A stretch of DNA of 21,502 nt. It comes from an uncultured Lachnospiraceae bacterium. GTDB taxonomy: Bacteria > Bacillota > Clostridia > Lachnospirales > Lachnospiraceae. Of the stretch, positions 1-8,328 are shown one piece after another. Each line of letters begins with the position of its first letter. Positions within the stretch are counted from its first letter, which is position 1. The translations under genes and the position numbers were made by a program. The stretch covers positions 1 to 21,502 of the forward strand of contig CAJTUZ010000036.1 of the NCBI GenBank assembly GCA_910579735.1, written 5' to 3'. Below the pieces are notes generated by a model, which saw only the letters and a list, made by a program, of their open reading frames with translations, searched no databases and was not told the origin of the DNA.

Positions 1-567
1 CTTTTTTTCCTCGGCAACTGTCGGCTGTTTTGTCTGTTCCTTTGCTTTGGCTAACCTTGCCTTTATGGAATGGTCACGCTCGGTCAGTTTCCGTCTTTTG
101 GTGGTGGCTGTCAGTTCCGCACACGTTTCTTCGGACAGAGAATTTAATTTCTTTAAGGTGGTACTTACTATTTGCTTTGTGTTATCGTCTTTTATCTGCG
201 GAAGAATAGCGGACAGACTTGCACACGTTTCCGCTTTGCTCTGTTCCCCAAACTGATAGATTAAATTGATTTCATCAGCATTAAAAGGTATCTGAACATT
301 TGCGCCTTCACATAAACGCTCCACGCCCACGCACTTAGGTAAATTTCTTGTCAGTTCGTAATTATCCCTCGCTGTAATTATTCCATGATTGTCGGTCTGC
401 CTTACCTCGACTTCGCACTGGCTTCTCTGCTCCAACACAAGCCACTGGTATTTGTCGTTTTCTTTGGTAAATACGCTCTGATGCGCATTGGAATGTGTCT
501 TACTGCGGATATATTTGTCGGTGGTACTGTAATAATCTAAAATCTGCTGTTCCTGCTTTTTATTCAT
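1..567 (-). CDS. Hypothetical mobile-element protein, 3' end beyond the left edge
   Basis: An uninterrupted frame of 189 codons runs from an ATG at 565-567 to the window edge with no stop, so the C-terminus is missing. A strong ribosome binding site (AGGAGGGC) sits just upstream. The protein starts MNKKQEQQILDYYSTTDKYI, is soluble and has no signal peptide or membrane segment. It ends in a Lys/Glu-rich, probably helical tail containing TKRRKLTERDHSIKARL. I do not recognise a named domain; the style resembles conserved accessory proteins of Tn1549-like elements, which is inference only. It is separated from the secretion operon by about 440 bp and a terminator, so it is probably a separate transcription unit. 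Reality of the gene is well supported; its function is unknown. Confidence 0.75.
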   Translation of the reverse strand, partial: MNKKQEQQILDYYSTTDKYIRSKTHSNAHQSVFTKENDKYQWLVLEQRSQCEVEVRQTDNHGIITARDNYELTRNLPKCVGVERLCEGANVQIPFNADEINLIYQFGEQSKAETCASLSAILPQIKDDNTKQIVSTTLKKLNSLSEETCAELTATTKRRKLTERDHSIKARLAKAKEQTKQPTVAEEKK

Positions 568-732
568 GGTCTTTGCCCTCCTGTGATATGGATTGATATG
601 ATTGATTGGTTTCGGTGCTGATATATGGTTTTCTTCCGTTAATTGTCGGGTGATTGGATTGCGGAATATCATTGACGGGTATTTATCCGATTGGGGAAAT
701 AGGGGTTCATTTCATACAGTAATTACCGCATG

Positions 733-767
733 AAAAAAGACTATAACCGTTACTGTCATAGCCTTTT
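733..767 (-). terminator. Intrinsic terminator ending the leftward secretion/surface operon
   Basis: A hairpin pairs 735-747 with 755-767, with two internal mismatches and a 7-nt loop. On the minus strand it is followed by six T residues (plus-strand A-run 733-738). It lies about 240 bp beyond the last operon gene (stop at 1011) and before the start at 567. The rest of 568-1010 shows no intact gene, only the relic at 821-994 and short GATATG/GATTG repeats at about 585-610. Confidence 0.6.
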
Positions 768-820
768 AAGGATTGAGAAAGTCCCTTTGTTTATTTGTAT
801 TTGTTTGTCGCCCCTCCGCA

Positions 821-994
821 CTATCCAACATCATCGGCATTGATCAGGCCGTCTATATCCTTACGGTGTATTAAGTTTTTGATTATCCGGAACTGCCGTT
901 GTGACTCAGGGATCACTTTCAGGCTGTCTGAAATATCAAAATCTTCAGTAGCACCTATTACCTTCGCTATATCCTTTTGCCGATTGCTTCTTAC
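821..994 (-). pseudogene. Possible gene remnant, about 57 codons, no start codon
   Basis: On the minus strand a frame reads from just after a TGA (995-997) to a TAG (821-823). It gives a protein-like sequence that includes KVIGATEDFDISDSLKVIPE and ends in DGLINADDVG. It has no ATG, GTG or TTG near its beginning and no ribosome binding site, so it looks like the C-terminal relic of a deleted gene. I do not recognise the parent family. It sits between the last surface gene and the terminator, where an element boundary or deletion scar might lie. It could also be chance coding-like sequence. Confidence 0.3.
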
Positions 995-1010
995 TCATTC
1001 ACCAAATTTA

Positions 1011-2042
1011 TCAATCAAATGTAATCGTTGCGGAATCTATCGTTACCCCTTCTGTTTTGTTGCATATTAATTTATAGGAATTGATAGTACCGCAATATGG
1101 CAGCGTTACTGTATTATAATGATCAGAATTCCCCCCTGCATGACAAGGTGAACTGGTAATGTAAACCTCAAATTCTGCATTACAGATGCTACACTTATAA
1201 CGTATATATTCCCCATTGCAGCATCCTAACGACCCTGATCTTGTCCCTATAACATTACAATGGCCACCACATTTTTCTCTCATAGTACACAAATCTGTAA
1301 CATGCTGATGATATCCTTTATAGCATCCGGTCCCTTCACCGCTTTGTTCACCGGTATGTTCATGATATACATAACTGATCTTCGCATTTTCGACTGTATA
1401 ATTCACCCCATCAATATATCCCTGAGAATAGGCAATGTTTACATCATTTCCGTTCCCGGTAAGGTATGTACCATTGACCCAGGCTCCTTTATCTTTTGAA
1501 AGATTGTCCATTGTCGTTGCTGTATCCACCTCCTGGGATAAACTGATTCCGTTTATAAGATCCTCAAATTTGGGAAAATAATCTGTATCACTGGAATCAG
1601 CGTCGTGCGTAACGGATCCGTCTGCAGTCAGATAGGTATTGATTCCATTGAGATATTTTAAAACAATCTGCTTATAGGTGTTTTCCAGTTCATCGATCTG
1701 ATTTGCCATATAAATAAAATCAGAAGAATCAATCACCACTGTTCCGCCTGCATAATCGATGATTCCTTTAGATTGTATATGGTTCCGCCGGGTGTAATCA
1801 ATCACCGCAGTATCCGACTGTTTGTCCACGTCCGGAATTTCATCAAACAAGGTATCCAATTCATTTTGCAGATAATTGACATCAGAAGCATATATCGCCA
1901 TCTCTCCGTCCTGATATACGATATTACCCTGGCTGCCGGCATTTAACTCCGCGTAAGCAGGAAATCCTATTGATACTGCCCCCGCACATGCAATGCCTAC
2001 TGCAGTTATCGCTAATCTCTTTGTTACTTTCTTTTTCATCAT
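1011..2042 (-). CDS. Secreted Cys/His-rich surface protein
   Basis: The 343-residue product has a classical signal peptide (basic start MMKKKVTKRL, hydrophobic core, likely cleavage after AYA at 29-31) and no further membrane helix, so it is probably exported. The middle is a plain soluble region. The C-terminal third (about 225-327) is rich in Cys and His: a YHEHTG...GCY...YHQH segment at 226-247, then CxxC-like pairs including YKCSICN at 282-288 and CC at 274-275. This suggests a metal-binding or disulfide-stabilised domain; HxHTG/GCY segments recur in surface proteins of gut Clostridia (recollection, not checked). The start has AAGGAGG upstream. It is the last gene of the surface module, 14 bp after the collagen-like gene. 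A role in mating contact is inferred from position only. Confidence 0.8.
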   Translation of the reverse strand: MMKKKVTKRLAITAVGIACAGAVSIGFPAYAELNAGSQGNIVYQDGEMAIYASDVNYLQNELDTLFDEIPDVDKQSDTAVIDYTRRNHIQSKGIIDYAGGTVVIDSSDFIYMANQIDELENTYKQIVLKYLNGINTYLTADGSVTHDADSSDTDYFPKFEDLINGISLSQEVDTATTMDNLSKDKGAWVNGTYLTGNGNDVNIAYSQGYIDGVNYTVENAKISYVYHEHTGEQSGEGTGCYKGYHQHVTDLCTMREKCGGHCNVIGTRSGSLGCCNGEYIRYKCSICNAEFEVYITSSPCHAGGNSDHYNTVTLPYCGTINSYKLICNKTEGVTIDSATITFD

Positions 2043-2056
2043 CAGCCGATTCCTCC

Positions 2057-3184
2057 TTAATTGATGTGTACTGTAGTGACGTTATATTCATCCACTGTTG
2101 TCGTGATGATATAAGTCCGGTAAATCTGCCAGTTGCTATATGCCGCATAATCTTTCGGCGCTGCAGCGTCATCTGTGATACATGTGCCCACATATCTACT
2201 TGTTTCCGTTGGTGTCAGGGAAAAACCTGTCCCATTTATATCATCTGCATATGCGATGTATGTAGTCTTCCCATTGCTGCCATCTTTACCGTCGTTTCCA
2301 TCCTTACCATCACTACCGTCTTTGCCGTTTTTTCCATTCATTCCATTTTTTCCATCCTCTACCTTTCCATAGTTTTTCTGTATCTCGGACGTTACCTTAG
2401 TTAATAGCTCTCTCTCCAATTCTGTGATTTTATTTTCTAACTCTTTATTCAGATTGTTATTATAGGTATTTAGCAGTTTCTGCAGATCTTCCATAGAAAG
2501 TCCGAAAGACTCTGCCAGCTTCTGTAGTTCTTCATCACTCATGCCGTCGATCGCGTTCAGTAATGAATCTGTATCAATTTCCGCTTCTACTGAAGAAATA
2601 TCCGGATCATTTTTTATATTGGCATGTATTGTTATTTTCATCTTCTGATCTTCCAGCGCATTGATCTGTTTCTGGATGCTTTCAGACAAATATAAATACT
2701 CTTTTTCATAATCCGTCACAGTGCTCACAGTTTCTATCTGGCTCAATATGGCATTCCAGATGATCTCTGCTATGCCGGAAGACAGGCCGTCAAGGTCATC
2801 ATCTGTCAATGATGCCGCCATATCCGTATCTAACAAAGTTACCAGTGCCTCACGCATCCGCTTCTTTATAAGGCTGGTATGCTCATCGTTGACTACATCC
2901 ACGTCTGATTGCAGGATTATTCTATAATTCTGCACAGCCTCATCCGCTGCCTGGGCAGATACATTCTCCGGCAGATCAAGATATAGTGATAAAAATGATT
3001 TAACTTCATTTGCTATCCGGCGTTCCGTTTGGTCGCTGTAATTATATATAACAGTTCCCGGATCCGAGTTATTACGAAAAAACCCGACATACACTGCCGC
3101 TATAGTTGCTGCTATAACTATTATTATCGCAATACCTGCAGCTTTCTTTTTCCCTGACAGATCAAGATTATTCAAAAATTTCAT
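2057..3184 (-). CDS. Membrane-anchored collagen-like, tail-fibre-like surface protein
   Basis: This 375-residue protein has one N-terminal membrane helix (about 15-34) after a short basic cytoplasmic end, with the remainder predicted outside. Residues 40-210 are soluble and helical. Residues about 215-273 look like a coiled coil. Residues 278-306 are Gly-X-Y collagen-like repeats (GKNGKDGSDGKDGNDG). A C-terminal domain follows, with YIAYADDINGTGFSLTPTET and later NWQIYRTY, resembling segments seen after collagen-like repeats in phage tail-fibre proteins. The layout (anchor, coiled-coil stalk, triple helix, tip) suggests a trimeric adhesin. AGGAGG lies ahead of the ATG and only 2 bp separate it from the upstream stop, so it is translated with that gene. 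An adhesin role in mating-pair contact is inference. Confidence 0.82.
   Translation of the reverse strand: MKFLNNLDLSGKKKAAGIAIIIVIAATIAAVYVGFFRNNSDPGTVIYNYSDQTERRIANEVKSFLSLYLDLPENVSAQAADEAVQNYRIILQSDVDVVNDEHTSLIKKRMREALVTLLDTDMAASLTDDDLDGLSSGIAEIIWNAILSQIETVSTVTDYEKEYLYLSESIQKQINALEDQKMKITIHANIKNDPDISSVEAEIDTDSLLNAIDGMSDEELQKLAESFGLSMEDLQKLLNTYNNNLNKELENKITELERELLTKVTSEIQKNYGKVEDGKNGMNGKNGKDGSDGKDGNDGKDGSNGKTTYIAYADDINGTGFSLTPTETSRYVGTCITDDAAAPKDYAAYSNWQIYRTYIITTTVDEYNVTTVHIN
2267..2353 (-). repeat. Collagen-like Gly-X-Y coding repeat
   Basis: About nine consecutive GGN-led triplets encode GKN/GKD/GSD/GND units. The DNA shows imperfect 9-bp periodicity of the GGA/GGT-AAA/AAT-GAT type, so copy number could vary by slippage. 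Confidence 0.8.
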
Positions 3185-3186
3185 AG

Positions 3187-4281
3187 TTATACTTCCTCCT
3201 CAAATTCCCCATCTTCTATATCATCTTCGTCATTCAGCGCTTTCAGGATATCCGTTTCCTCATCATCTTCAAGCTTAAAATCCGACATGTCCAGTTCATC
3301 AATTTCTGCAGATGCAGATGCATATTCTCCCGGATCAGCGTCAAATAGTCCTTCGTCATCGTCATTAACCAACGCTTCCAAGAACTTCTCTTTCTCTTCA
3401 TTGTCAAAATCAAATTCTTCCTCTTCTTCCTCTTCAGGTTCAAAATCTTCCATATCCATAGCATCATCTATGATATCCATGGATTCCTCCTTTTTGTTCT
3501 TATATATTTTAAAGTAATAATATACTCCGCCACCGATCAAAACGATAAAAATCACTATGATCAGGTTGCTGTTAGAAGACTTCCTTCCGTCGCTTTCTAC
3601 GATTTCCTCATCTGCAGCGTCTTCTTTAGACAGCGCCGCCAGAAGATTATCTTCTTCTTTTTCTGCAGGCGATGCGCCGCTGTCTGCCAGAACAAGCAGA
3701 TCTGATGCCGACACCGTATCAAGCAGATATACATTATCCGCATCCTGCCTCTGATCGATGACCATATAAAGGGTCTCGCCTTCTTTTGTTGTAAAAGTGT
3801 AAAACACTTTTTCGGAATCATCTGAACCGTCCGTTTTGACCTTCTCGGCTACTGTTCCGGTGCCGGGTTCAACCGGTTCATCCGTATAATATTCATAATC
3901 ACTATATTCCGTTTCAGCAGAACTGCTTTTATCAATATCCAGTTCTATATTGATCTGCTGTTCATTTCTATTTGAAGATGCCGATTCACTCTGTTCCTGA
4001 CCAGACCGATCGGCTGAATATGTCTGGGAAGTAATGTTCCCGGCAGCATCACGTACATAAATTGTATGATCTGTCCCGGCTAAGACCGTGAATTCGTTGG
4101 AATCTGTAAATGCTGACGGGTCATCGGTATCCAGAGCATATTGCAGCATTCCGGAATCATCCGTCGCGTCTACAGAGATCGTGATATATTGTTCTCCGTC
4201 AGATGCTGATGCACATATTCCTGTCTGTGAAAGCACAGATACAATAATGCACACCGCACTCAATACCTTAATTTTTCTCAT
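3187..4281 (-). CDS. CD1107 family mobile-element membrane protein (DUF4366-like)
   Basis: The 364-residue product has a signal peptide (about 1-26), a short Ig-like segment (35-90, with IYVRDAAGNITSQ), a Ser/Glu-rich linker, and a conserved domain at about 143-196 (VFYTFTTKEGETLYMVIDQ, then NVYLLDTVSASDL). That domain matches my recollection of the CD1107/DUF4366 family of Tn1549-type elements. A membrane helix at 239-260 is followed by a very acidic cytoplasmic tail (270-364) with runs of Glu. It would be a type I envelope protein with an acidic inner tail. Its ATG overlaps the stop of the Ig-like gene by 4 bp (ATGA), indicating coupled translation; AAGGAGAGG lies upstream. In related elements this family sits beside DUF4315 and the CD1108 hydrolase, as here. 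Its exact function in transfer is not known to me. Confidence 0.85.
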   Translation of the reverse strand: MRKIKVLSAVCIIVSVLSQTGICASASDGEQYITISVDATDDSGMLQYALDTDDPSAFTDSNEFTVLAGTDHTIYVRDAAGNITSQTYSADRSGQEQSESASSNRNEQQINIELDIDKSSSAETEYSDYEYYTDEPVEPGTGTVAEKVKTDGSDDSEKVFYTFTTKEGETLYMVIDQRQDADNVYLLDTVSASDLLVLADSGASPAEKEEDNLLAALSKEDAADEEIVESDGRKSSNSNLIIVIFIVLIGGGVYYYFKIYKNKKEESMDIIDDAMDMEDFEPEEEEEEEFDFDNEEKEKFLEALVNDDDEGLFDADPGEYASASAEIDELDMSDFKLEDDEETDILKALNDEDDIEDGEFEEEV

Positions 4282-5801
4282 TGTTCAGTTGCCTCTCCTT
4301 CTTTTTCGGTAATTTTGATAATGACCGGCGCCTGGGTGTCTATATTATCTACAGCAATTTCATGTTCCGTCACATTTCCAGCAGCGTCGCGTACTTTTAC
4401 CTTCCATGTGCCGTTCCTTTTGACTATGTATTCATTTCCGGTGATCCATCCGCTCTCTTCTCCGGTTTCCGTACAGGTAAAACAATATTCCATAGACAGA
4501 ACGTCTGTTGCCTCCACAAATATCTTATTCTCCCGGCACCAATCAGTTTTCTCTAAACGCAGCGACACTTCCGGCGCTTTATCATCGATTGCTATGATTT
4601 CTTTCTCCGACGTAGCTATATTCCCGGCCTGATCCCGGCAGTATGCCATCCAGATTCCGTTTTGTGCAATTTCTTCATGAAATGATGGACTGCTTTTCCA
4701 GTCCGTTTCTTCCACCTTTTTTCCTTTCGGTAAAAAAGCATATACAAGATCCTGATATGGAGTACAGTTATCCGATGCCTCTATCATTACTTTCACCGAT
4801 ACAGGCTTATCAGCTGTATTACTCACGGTCAGATCATCTACCGTAAATCCGGATATGACAGGCTCTGTCGTATCCTCTCCTTTCATCCTGACAGGCGCTC
4901 CTACAGATGTTTCTCCGGTTTTATACCTTATGGACAATTCCTGTTCTTCAGTATCCAGCCACGCGTATTCATAAAATCTGGTTACTGTCGTCACCGTTTC
5001 CACTGCATTCCCCGATACAGATATTGTTTCCTCAGATGATGTTTCTTCATTAATAAAGGCAATTCCGTTTAATCCGGTAATTGTCTCTTTGCTTCCATCT
5101 CTGTACGTGACATCAACAGGAATATCCATTGCATGGATATACTGTCCTGATTCTGCAGTAAAATCGTCAATCGATATATGCGAAACAGCCTTATCCAGTA
5201 CATGTAAGGTCGCCATATCGGTTACGGCCTCTTTTCCTATGAGATCTATCGTACAGCGGATCATAAGATTGTCGTTTTCTTCCGATGCGGTGACTGTATA
5301 GGCAGATATTTCCCGATTGATCTCATCAACCTGTTGTGCGATTTCTTCTGCAGGAATTTTTACCCATTCCTGGATCGATTCATTGAATGTTTCCCACGTA
5401 TATAATTCCGCAGACGGATAAAAAGTCTTAAAAACAACAATGGAATCCTTCTCTGCATAAACATCTGACAGGATGACCGGCTGGTCTGTTTTATGCGACG
5501 TCGCATACGCATAAAAAAATGGCTTTTTCTGTTTTTCCGCCGGCGCTGCTCGTTCCTTTGTATCCGCTTTTCCGCTTCCTTTCGCTTGATCTTCAGAATC
5601 ATTTTTCGTAAACTGTACGATATTAGCGACACCTTTTTCCTCTGCCGCTTTTACAGGATACAGTGTCAAAAATGTTGATACAAATACAAAGATCAGGATT
5701 ACGGATATTGCAATCTGTTTAAAATGCCGCCGACAAAAAAGAATTACACGAAGGATCCTCTTTATCCATTCAATCCTCTTTCTCCGCTTCTCTGTCTGCA
5801 T
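4278..5801 (-). CDS. Membrane-anchored protein with Ig-like domains
   Basis: I place the start at the ATG at 5799-5801, because AAAGGAGGCGAT lies 8 bp upstream; the more distal ATG at 5852 has no ribosome binding site. The product is 507 residues: a basic N-terminus, one membrane helix (about 29-50), then a long extracellular part. The C-terminal half carries tandem Ig-like units recognisable by GIWMAYCRDQAGN and GTWKVKVRDAAGNVTEHEI, the same RDxAGN signature seen once in the next gene. The first 32 bp overlap the end of the DUF4315 gene and its stop overlaps the CD1107 start by 4 bp, so it is tightly embedded in the operon. The 16-bp palindrome at 5492-5507 lies inside and encodes YATSHK (99-104) near the membrane. 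It probably serves as a surface stalk; no catalytic motif is visible. Confidence 0.82.
   Translation of the reverse strand: MQTEKRRKRIEWIKRILRVILFCRRHFKQIAISVILIFVFVSTFLTLYPVKAAEEKGVANIVQFTKNDSEDQAKGSGKADTKERAAPAEKQKKPFFYAYATSHKTDQPVILSDVYAEKDSIVVFKTFYPSAELYTWETFNESIQEWVKIPAEEIAQQVDEINREISAYTVTASEENDNLMIRCTIDLIGKEAVTDMATLHVLDKAVSHISIDDFTAESGQYIHAMDIPVDVTYRDGSKETITGLNGIAFINEETSSEETISVSGNAVETVTTVTRFYEYAWLDTEEQELSIRYKTGETSVGAPVRMKGEDTTEPVISGFTVDDLTVSNTADKPVSVKVMIEASDNCTPYQDLVYAFLPKGKKVEETDWKSSPSFHEEIAQNGIWMAYCRDQAGNIATSEKEIIAIDDKAPEVSLRLEKTDWCRENKIFVEATDVLSMEYCFTCTETGEESGWITGNEYIVKRNGTWKVKVRDAAGNVTEHEIAVDNIDTQAPVIIKITEKEGEATEQ
5492..5507. repeat. 16-bp palindrome, intragenic copy
   Basis: Perfect TATGCGACGTCGCATA inside the Ig-like protein gene, read there as TAT GCG ACG TCG CAT A (Tyr-Ala-Thr-Ser-His-Lys). 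It is the only copy outside 12.4-19.3 kb. Confidence 0.95.
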
Positions 5802-6087
5802 TCTGTATCGCCTCCTTTCCACTCGCTCCTTCAGCTTTCTCACTACCGGCATCGATCTGTAATACGATATTGGCTGCTTCTATCACTGATTTTTTACCGT
5901 TTCCTAAAAGTTTCAGAAATTTGTCATATTCTGTTCCGGTCATATTTAACGAATTTATTTTCTGCAGAACAGTTTTTTCCGTCTGCATTTTGATCTGTTT
6001 TCTTATGTCCATAGCCTTTTGTTTATGCTGATCAGAAATCTGCATTTCTTTTTCGTAAATAGCCTCAAGCTGTTCTATACTTTTCAT
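5770..6087 (-). CDS. DUF4315-like small coiled-coil protein
   Basis: The 105-residue soluble product starts MKSIEQLEAIYEKEMQ. It is a predicted coiled coil over roughly residues 1-40, followed by NSLNMTGTEYDKFLKLLG, which matches the conserved second part of DUF4315 as I remember it (short coiled coil plus LDMTPEE-type segment). I chose the ATG at 6085-6087: it lies 9 bp past the previous stop, with GGAGAGGAGG upstream. An alternative ATG at 6121-6123 would add 12 residues that overlap the previous gene. The position between the M23 hydrolase and the CD1107-type gene is the usual one in Tn1549-like elements. The biochemical role is unknown. Confidence 0.82.
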   Translation of the reverse strand: MKSIEQLEAIYEKEMQISDQHKQKAMDIRKQIKMQTEKTVLQKINSLNMTGTEYDKFLKLLGNGKKSVIEAANIVLQIDAGSEKAEGASGKEAIQNADREAEKED

Positions 6088-6095
6088 TTCTGTGC

Positions 6096-8306
6096 TTATT
6101 CCTCCTCTCCTGTTGCTGCACATGTCTGCGGAATGATAAAGATAGGATTAACCGTATTGCCTTCTTCATTTTCGACCTGCAGATGCAGATGCGGGCCTGT
6201 AGAATTTCCTGAATTCCCGCTAAATCCAACAAAATCTCCCTGTTCAATAATATCTCCTGCAGATACTGCTCTGGAATCCATATGCATAAATGTTACCTTC
6301 CATCCGGAATCTGTCTGAATAGTGACCATATGGCCGGCAGAATCTGAATAGCGGGATGTGACTACAACGCCTTTCACCGCACTATACAGCTTTGTTCCTG
6401 TGGGAACTGCAATGTCAACCCCTTTATGAAATGTTCTTACCTTGGTGATTGGATGAATACGCTCCCCGTAATTAGAAGAGATCAGGTTTGTCCAGTCCTC
6501 ACGCATGACCGGTGAATACACCTGTTGACCTCCGGTAGACAGATGATAAGCATTATATTGGAACTTTAAGTCCTCCGGCAGCCTGCTCTCAACAACCTCT
6601 TCCAGTTCCTTTTTCTCTAATGTGACATAGCATATCTTTTTCTGCATAGTGACAGTATCATACTCAGCAGTATCCGGATTGTATACCTGAATCTCCCGAT
6701 CTTCCAGTTTGACTTCTATTGTCAATGTATACATCTCGTTAAAAATACTCTGCAGTTCGGCCTGAATATCTGCCAGGCTGAAAGAACCGTACATTGCAGA
6801 AAGATAGGCAATCAGTGTATTGGCAGAAAATCCAAAATCCGCCAGGCTGTATATGTATTCATATATATCCGGCCCGTATGCCGCCTCCAGATCTGCCTCC
6901 AGTGCATCTCTGTCTGCATTTAGGTATTCATCCAGATCTGTCTCCAGCTTCCGAAAATAAGATGTTGCATCCGATATGGTACTGTAATCATTCTGCGTCA
7001 CTGCAGAAGCATAATATTCCGCGCTTCCCTCCGTAAGCATCAGTATGATCAAAAGCAGGAACATCAGAAGCATTGCACCGATAACCACTATCACTGCAGC
7101 AGACCATATCGTTGATAATGTACGTTTAACTACGCGGCTTCGGTACTCTTTTGCAGTCTTTTTGACCATAAACTGGTGCTTCGTTCTTTGAAAGAAATTT
7201 CCTTCTTCCCGTACACGCCGCTGCGCCATTTTCTTTTTCATTTCATGCTTCTGCTTACGCGTCTGCGCCTCTTTCAGCTGTTGTCTACGCATTGCCTTAT
7301 CGGATTTGGCATATATCTTTTCCCGTTTATTTTGCAAAACCTGATTTTTATGTTTTGCCTGTTCGTATCTTGCATATACGTTATTCTGCAGCCGGAGCGT
7401 TTTGATGCTCTGCCTTACATTCAATGTTGTTGCCCTGCCTGTTCTGAGCGCGGCACGCTTTAGCGATGCTATGTTTTCATCTTCCTCGATGCTTTCATCG
7501 TTAAGCAGGGCATATCCTTTACGAAATAAGAGTCTGCCGGCGGCTCTGCGTTTAAAGGCCTTTTTTTCTTTTTTGGCTCTCCGGTCATTGTAATCTTTTC
7601 GGTTCATCTTTTCACGGACAACCTGACCTTCGTATTTCAGTCGGCCGATGTGCAGCAGTTCGACTCGGTCTTCCGACAGCCGAATCTTCCCGTAATAATT
7701 GAATTTCAGCCTCGCTTTGGTCGCGATTTCTCTATGCTCAGTTTTAAGACTAAATCTAGTATATCCACGCTGTACAAATTTTTTCTTATTGTCCAGACTT
7801 TCAGTCTTTTGGGCATTTTTTATTATTTTTTCAGTATTTGCCCATAATTCCGGCGCTTCTGCAATCCCTATAGAAATTCCGTCGTTATATTTATGTGATA
7901 TCCCGCTTAACAGACCGTCGGAAGACGGTGTTGGGACGCTTGGCGGCGGCCCTCCAGGCAGTCTGCCCGATGAATCGCCAGTCAGCCGGCCGACTGGATC
8001 CGGAAGCGCTGCTGTTTGACCGGATGATTGCGGCTGATATAGCGCGGCCTCATCTTCCGTTATCTGCGAATAGTCATTAAATGCTGCTTCTGTATATTTA
8101 TTGTATTCTTCATTGTAGGAATACTGCGTTCTTTGATAGGTTATGTGATGATCGATCGCATCATATGCCAGTTCTTTAATAATTCCGCCGCCAAACTGCT
8201 GCTCTTCGTTTGTGTTGTTCAGTTGGAAATTCTCGCTCTGCGGCTGTACTTTTTTCTGATCAGCCATCGTCGCCGCATCTTTTCCCAACTGCTGCAGTTT
8301 ACTCAT
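6096..8306 (-). CDS. CD1108-type membrane protein with M23 peptidase domain
   Basis: This 736-residue protein would open the peptidoglycan for the conjugation channel. Residues 1-390 are cytoplasmic: a Pro/Gly-rich linker (about 100-130), then a strongly basic Lys/Arg/Gln helical region (about 230-395). One membrane helix (401-425) follows, and an external helical stalk (430-600) leads to the M23 endopeptidase domain (about 605-720). The zinc ligands of M23 are visible: HKGVD (H627, D631), HMD around H675, and GPHLHLQ (H706, H708), so the enzyme looks intact. Many CD1108-like proteins, as I recall, carry a second NlpC/P60 domain; here the protein ends soon after M23. GGGGAGGTTCC precedes the ATG, 22 bp after the VirB4 stop. 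The family assignment comes from domain layout and neighbours. Confidence 0.88.
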   Translation of the reverse strand: MSKLQQLGKDAATMADQKKVQPQSENFQLNNTNEEQQFGGGIIKELAYDAIDHHITYQRTQYSYNEEYNKYTEAAFNDYSQITEDEAALYQPQSSGQTAALPDPVGRLTGDSSGRLPGGPPPSVPTPSSDGLLSGISHKYNDGISIGIAEAPELWANTEKIIKNAQKTESLDNKKKFVQRGYTRFSLKTEHREIATKARLKFNYYGKIRLSEDRVELLHIGRLKYEGQVVREKMNRKDYNDRRAKKEKKAFKRRAAGRLLFRKGYALLNDESIEEDENIASLKRAALRTGRATTLNVRQSIKTLRLQNNVYARYEQAKHKNQVLQNKREKIYAKSDKAMRRQQLKEAQTRKQKHEMKKKMAQRRVREEGNFFQRTKHQFMVKKTAKEYRSRVVKRTLSTIWSAAVIVVIGAMLLMFLLLIILMLTEGSAEYYASAVTQNDYSTISDATSYFRKLETDLDEYLNADRDALEADLEAAYGPDIYEYIYSLADFGFSANTLIAYLSAMYGSFSLADIQAELQSIFNEMYTLTIEVKLEDREIQVYNPDTAEYDTVTMQKKICYVTLEKKELEEVVESRLPEDLKFQYNAYHLSTGGQQVYSPVMREDWTNLISSNYGERIHPITKVRTFHKGVDIAVPTGTKLYSAVKGVVVTSRYSDSAGHMVTIQTDSGWKVTFMHMDSRAVSAGDIIEQGDFVGFSGNSGNSTGPHLHLQVENEEGNTVNPIFIIPQTCAATGEEE

Positions 8307-8328
8307 TCTGGAACCTCCCCTGCCTTAT

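Noticed and set aside
1970..2404. 144-codon plus-strand open frame
   Set aside because: Antisense to the signal-peptide and collagen-like coding regions; its Pro/Ser/Leu/Phe repeats are the reverse reading of the Gly-X-Y repeat.
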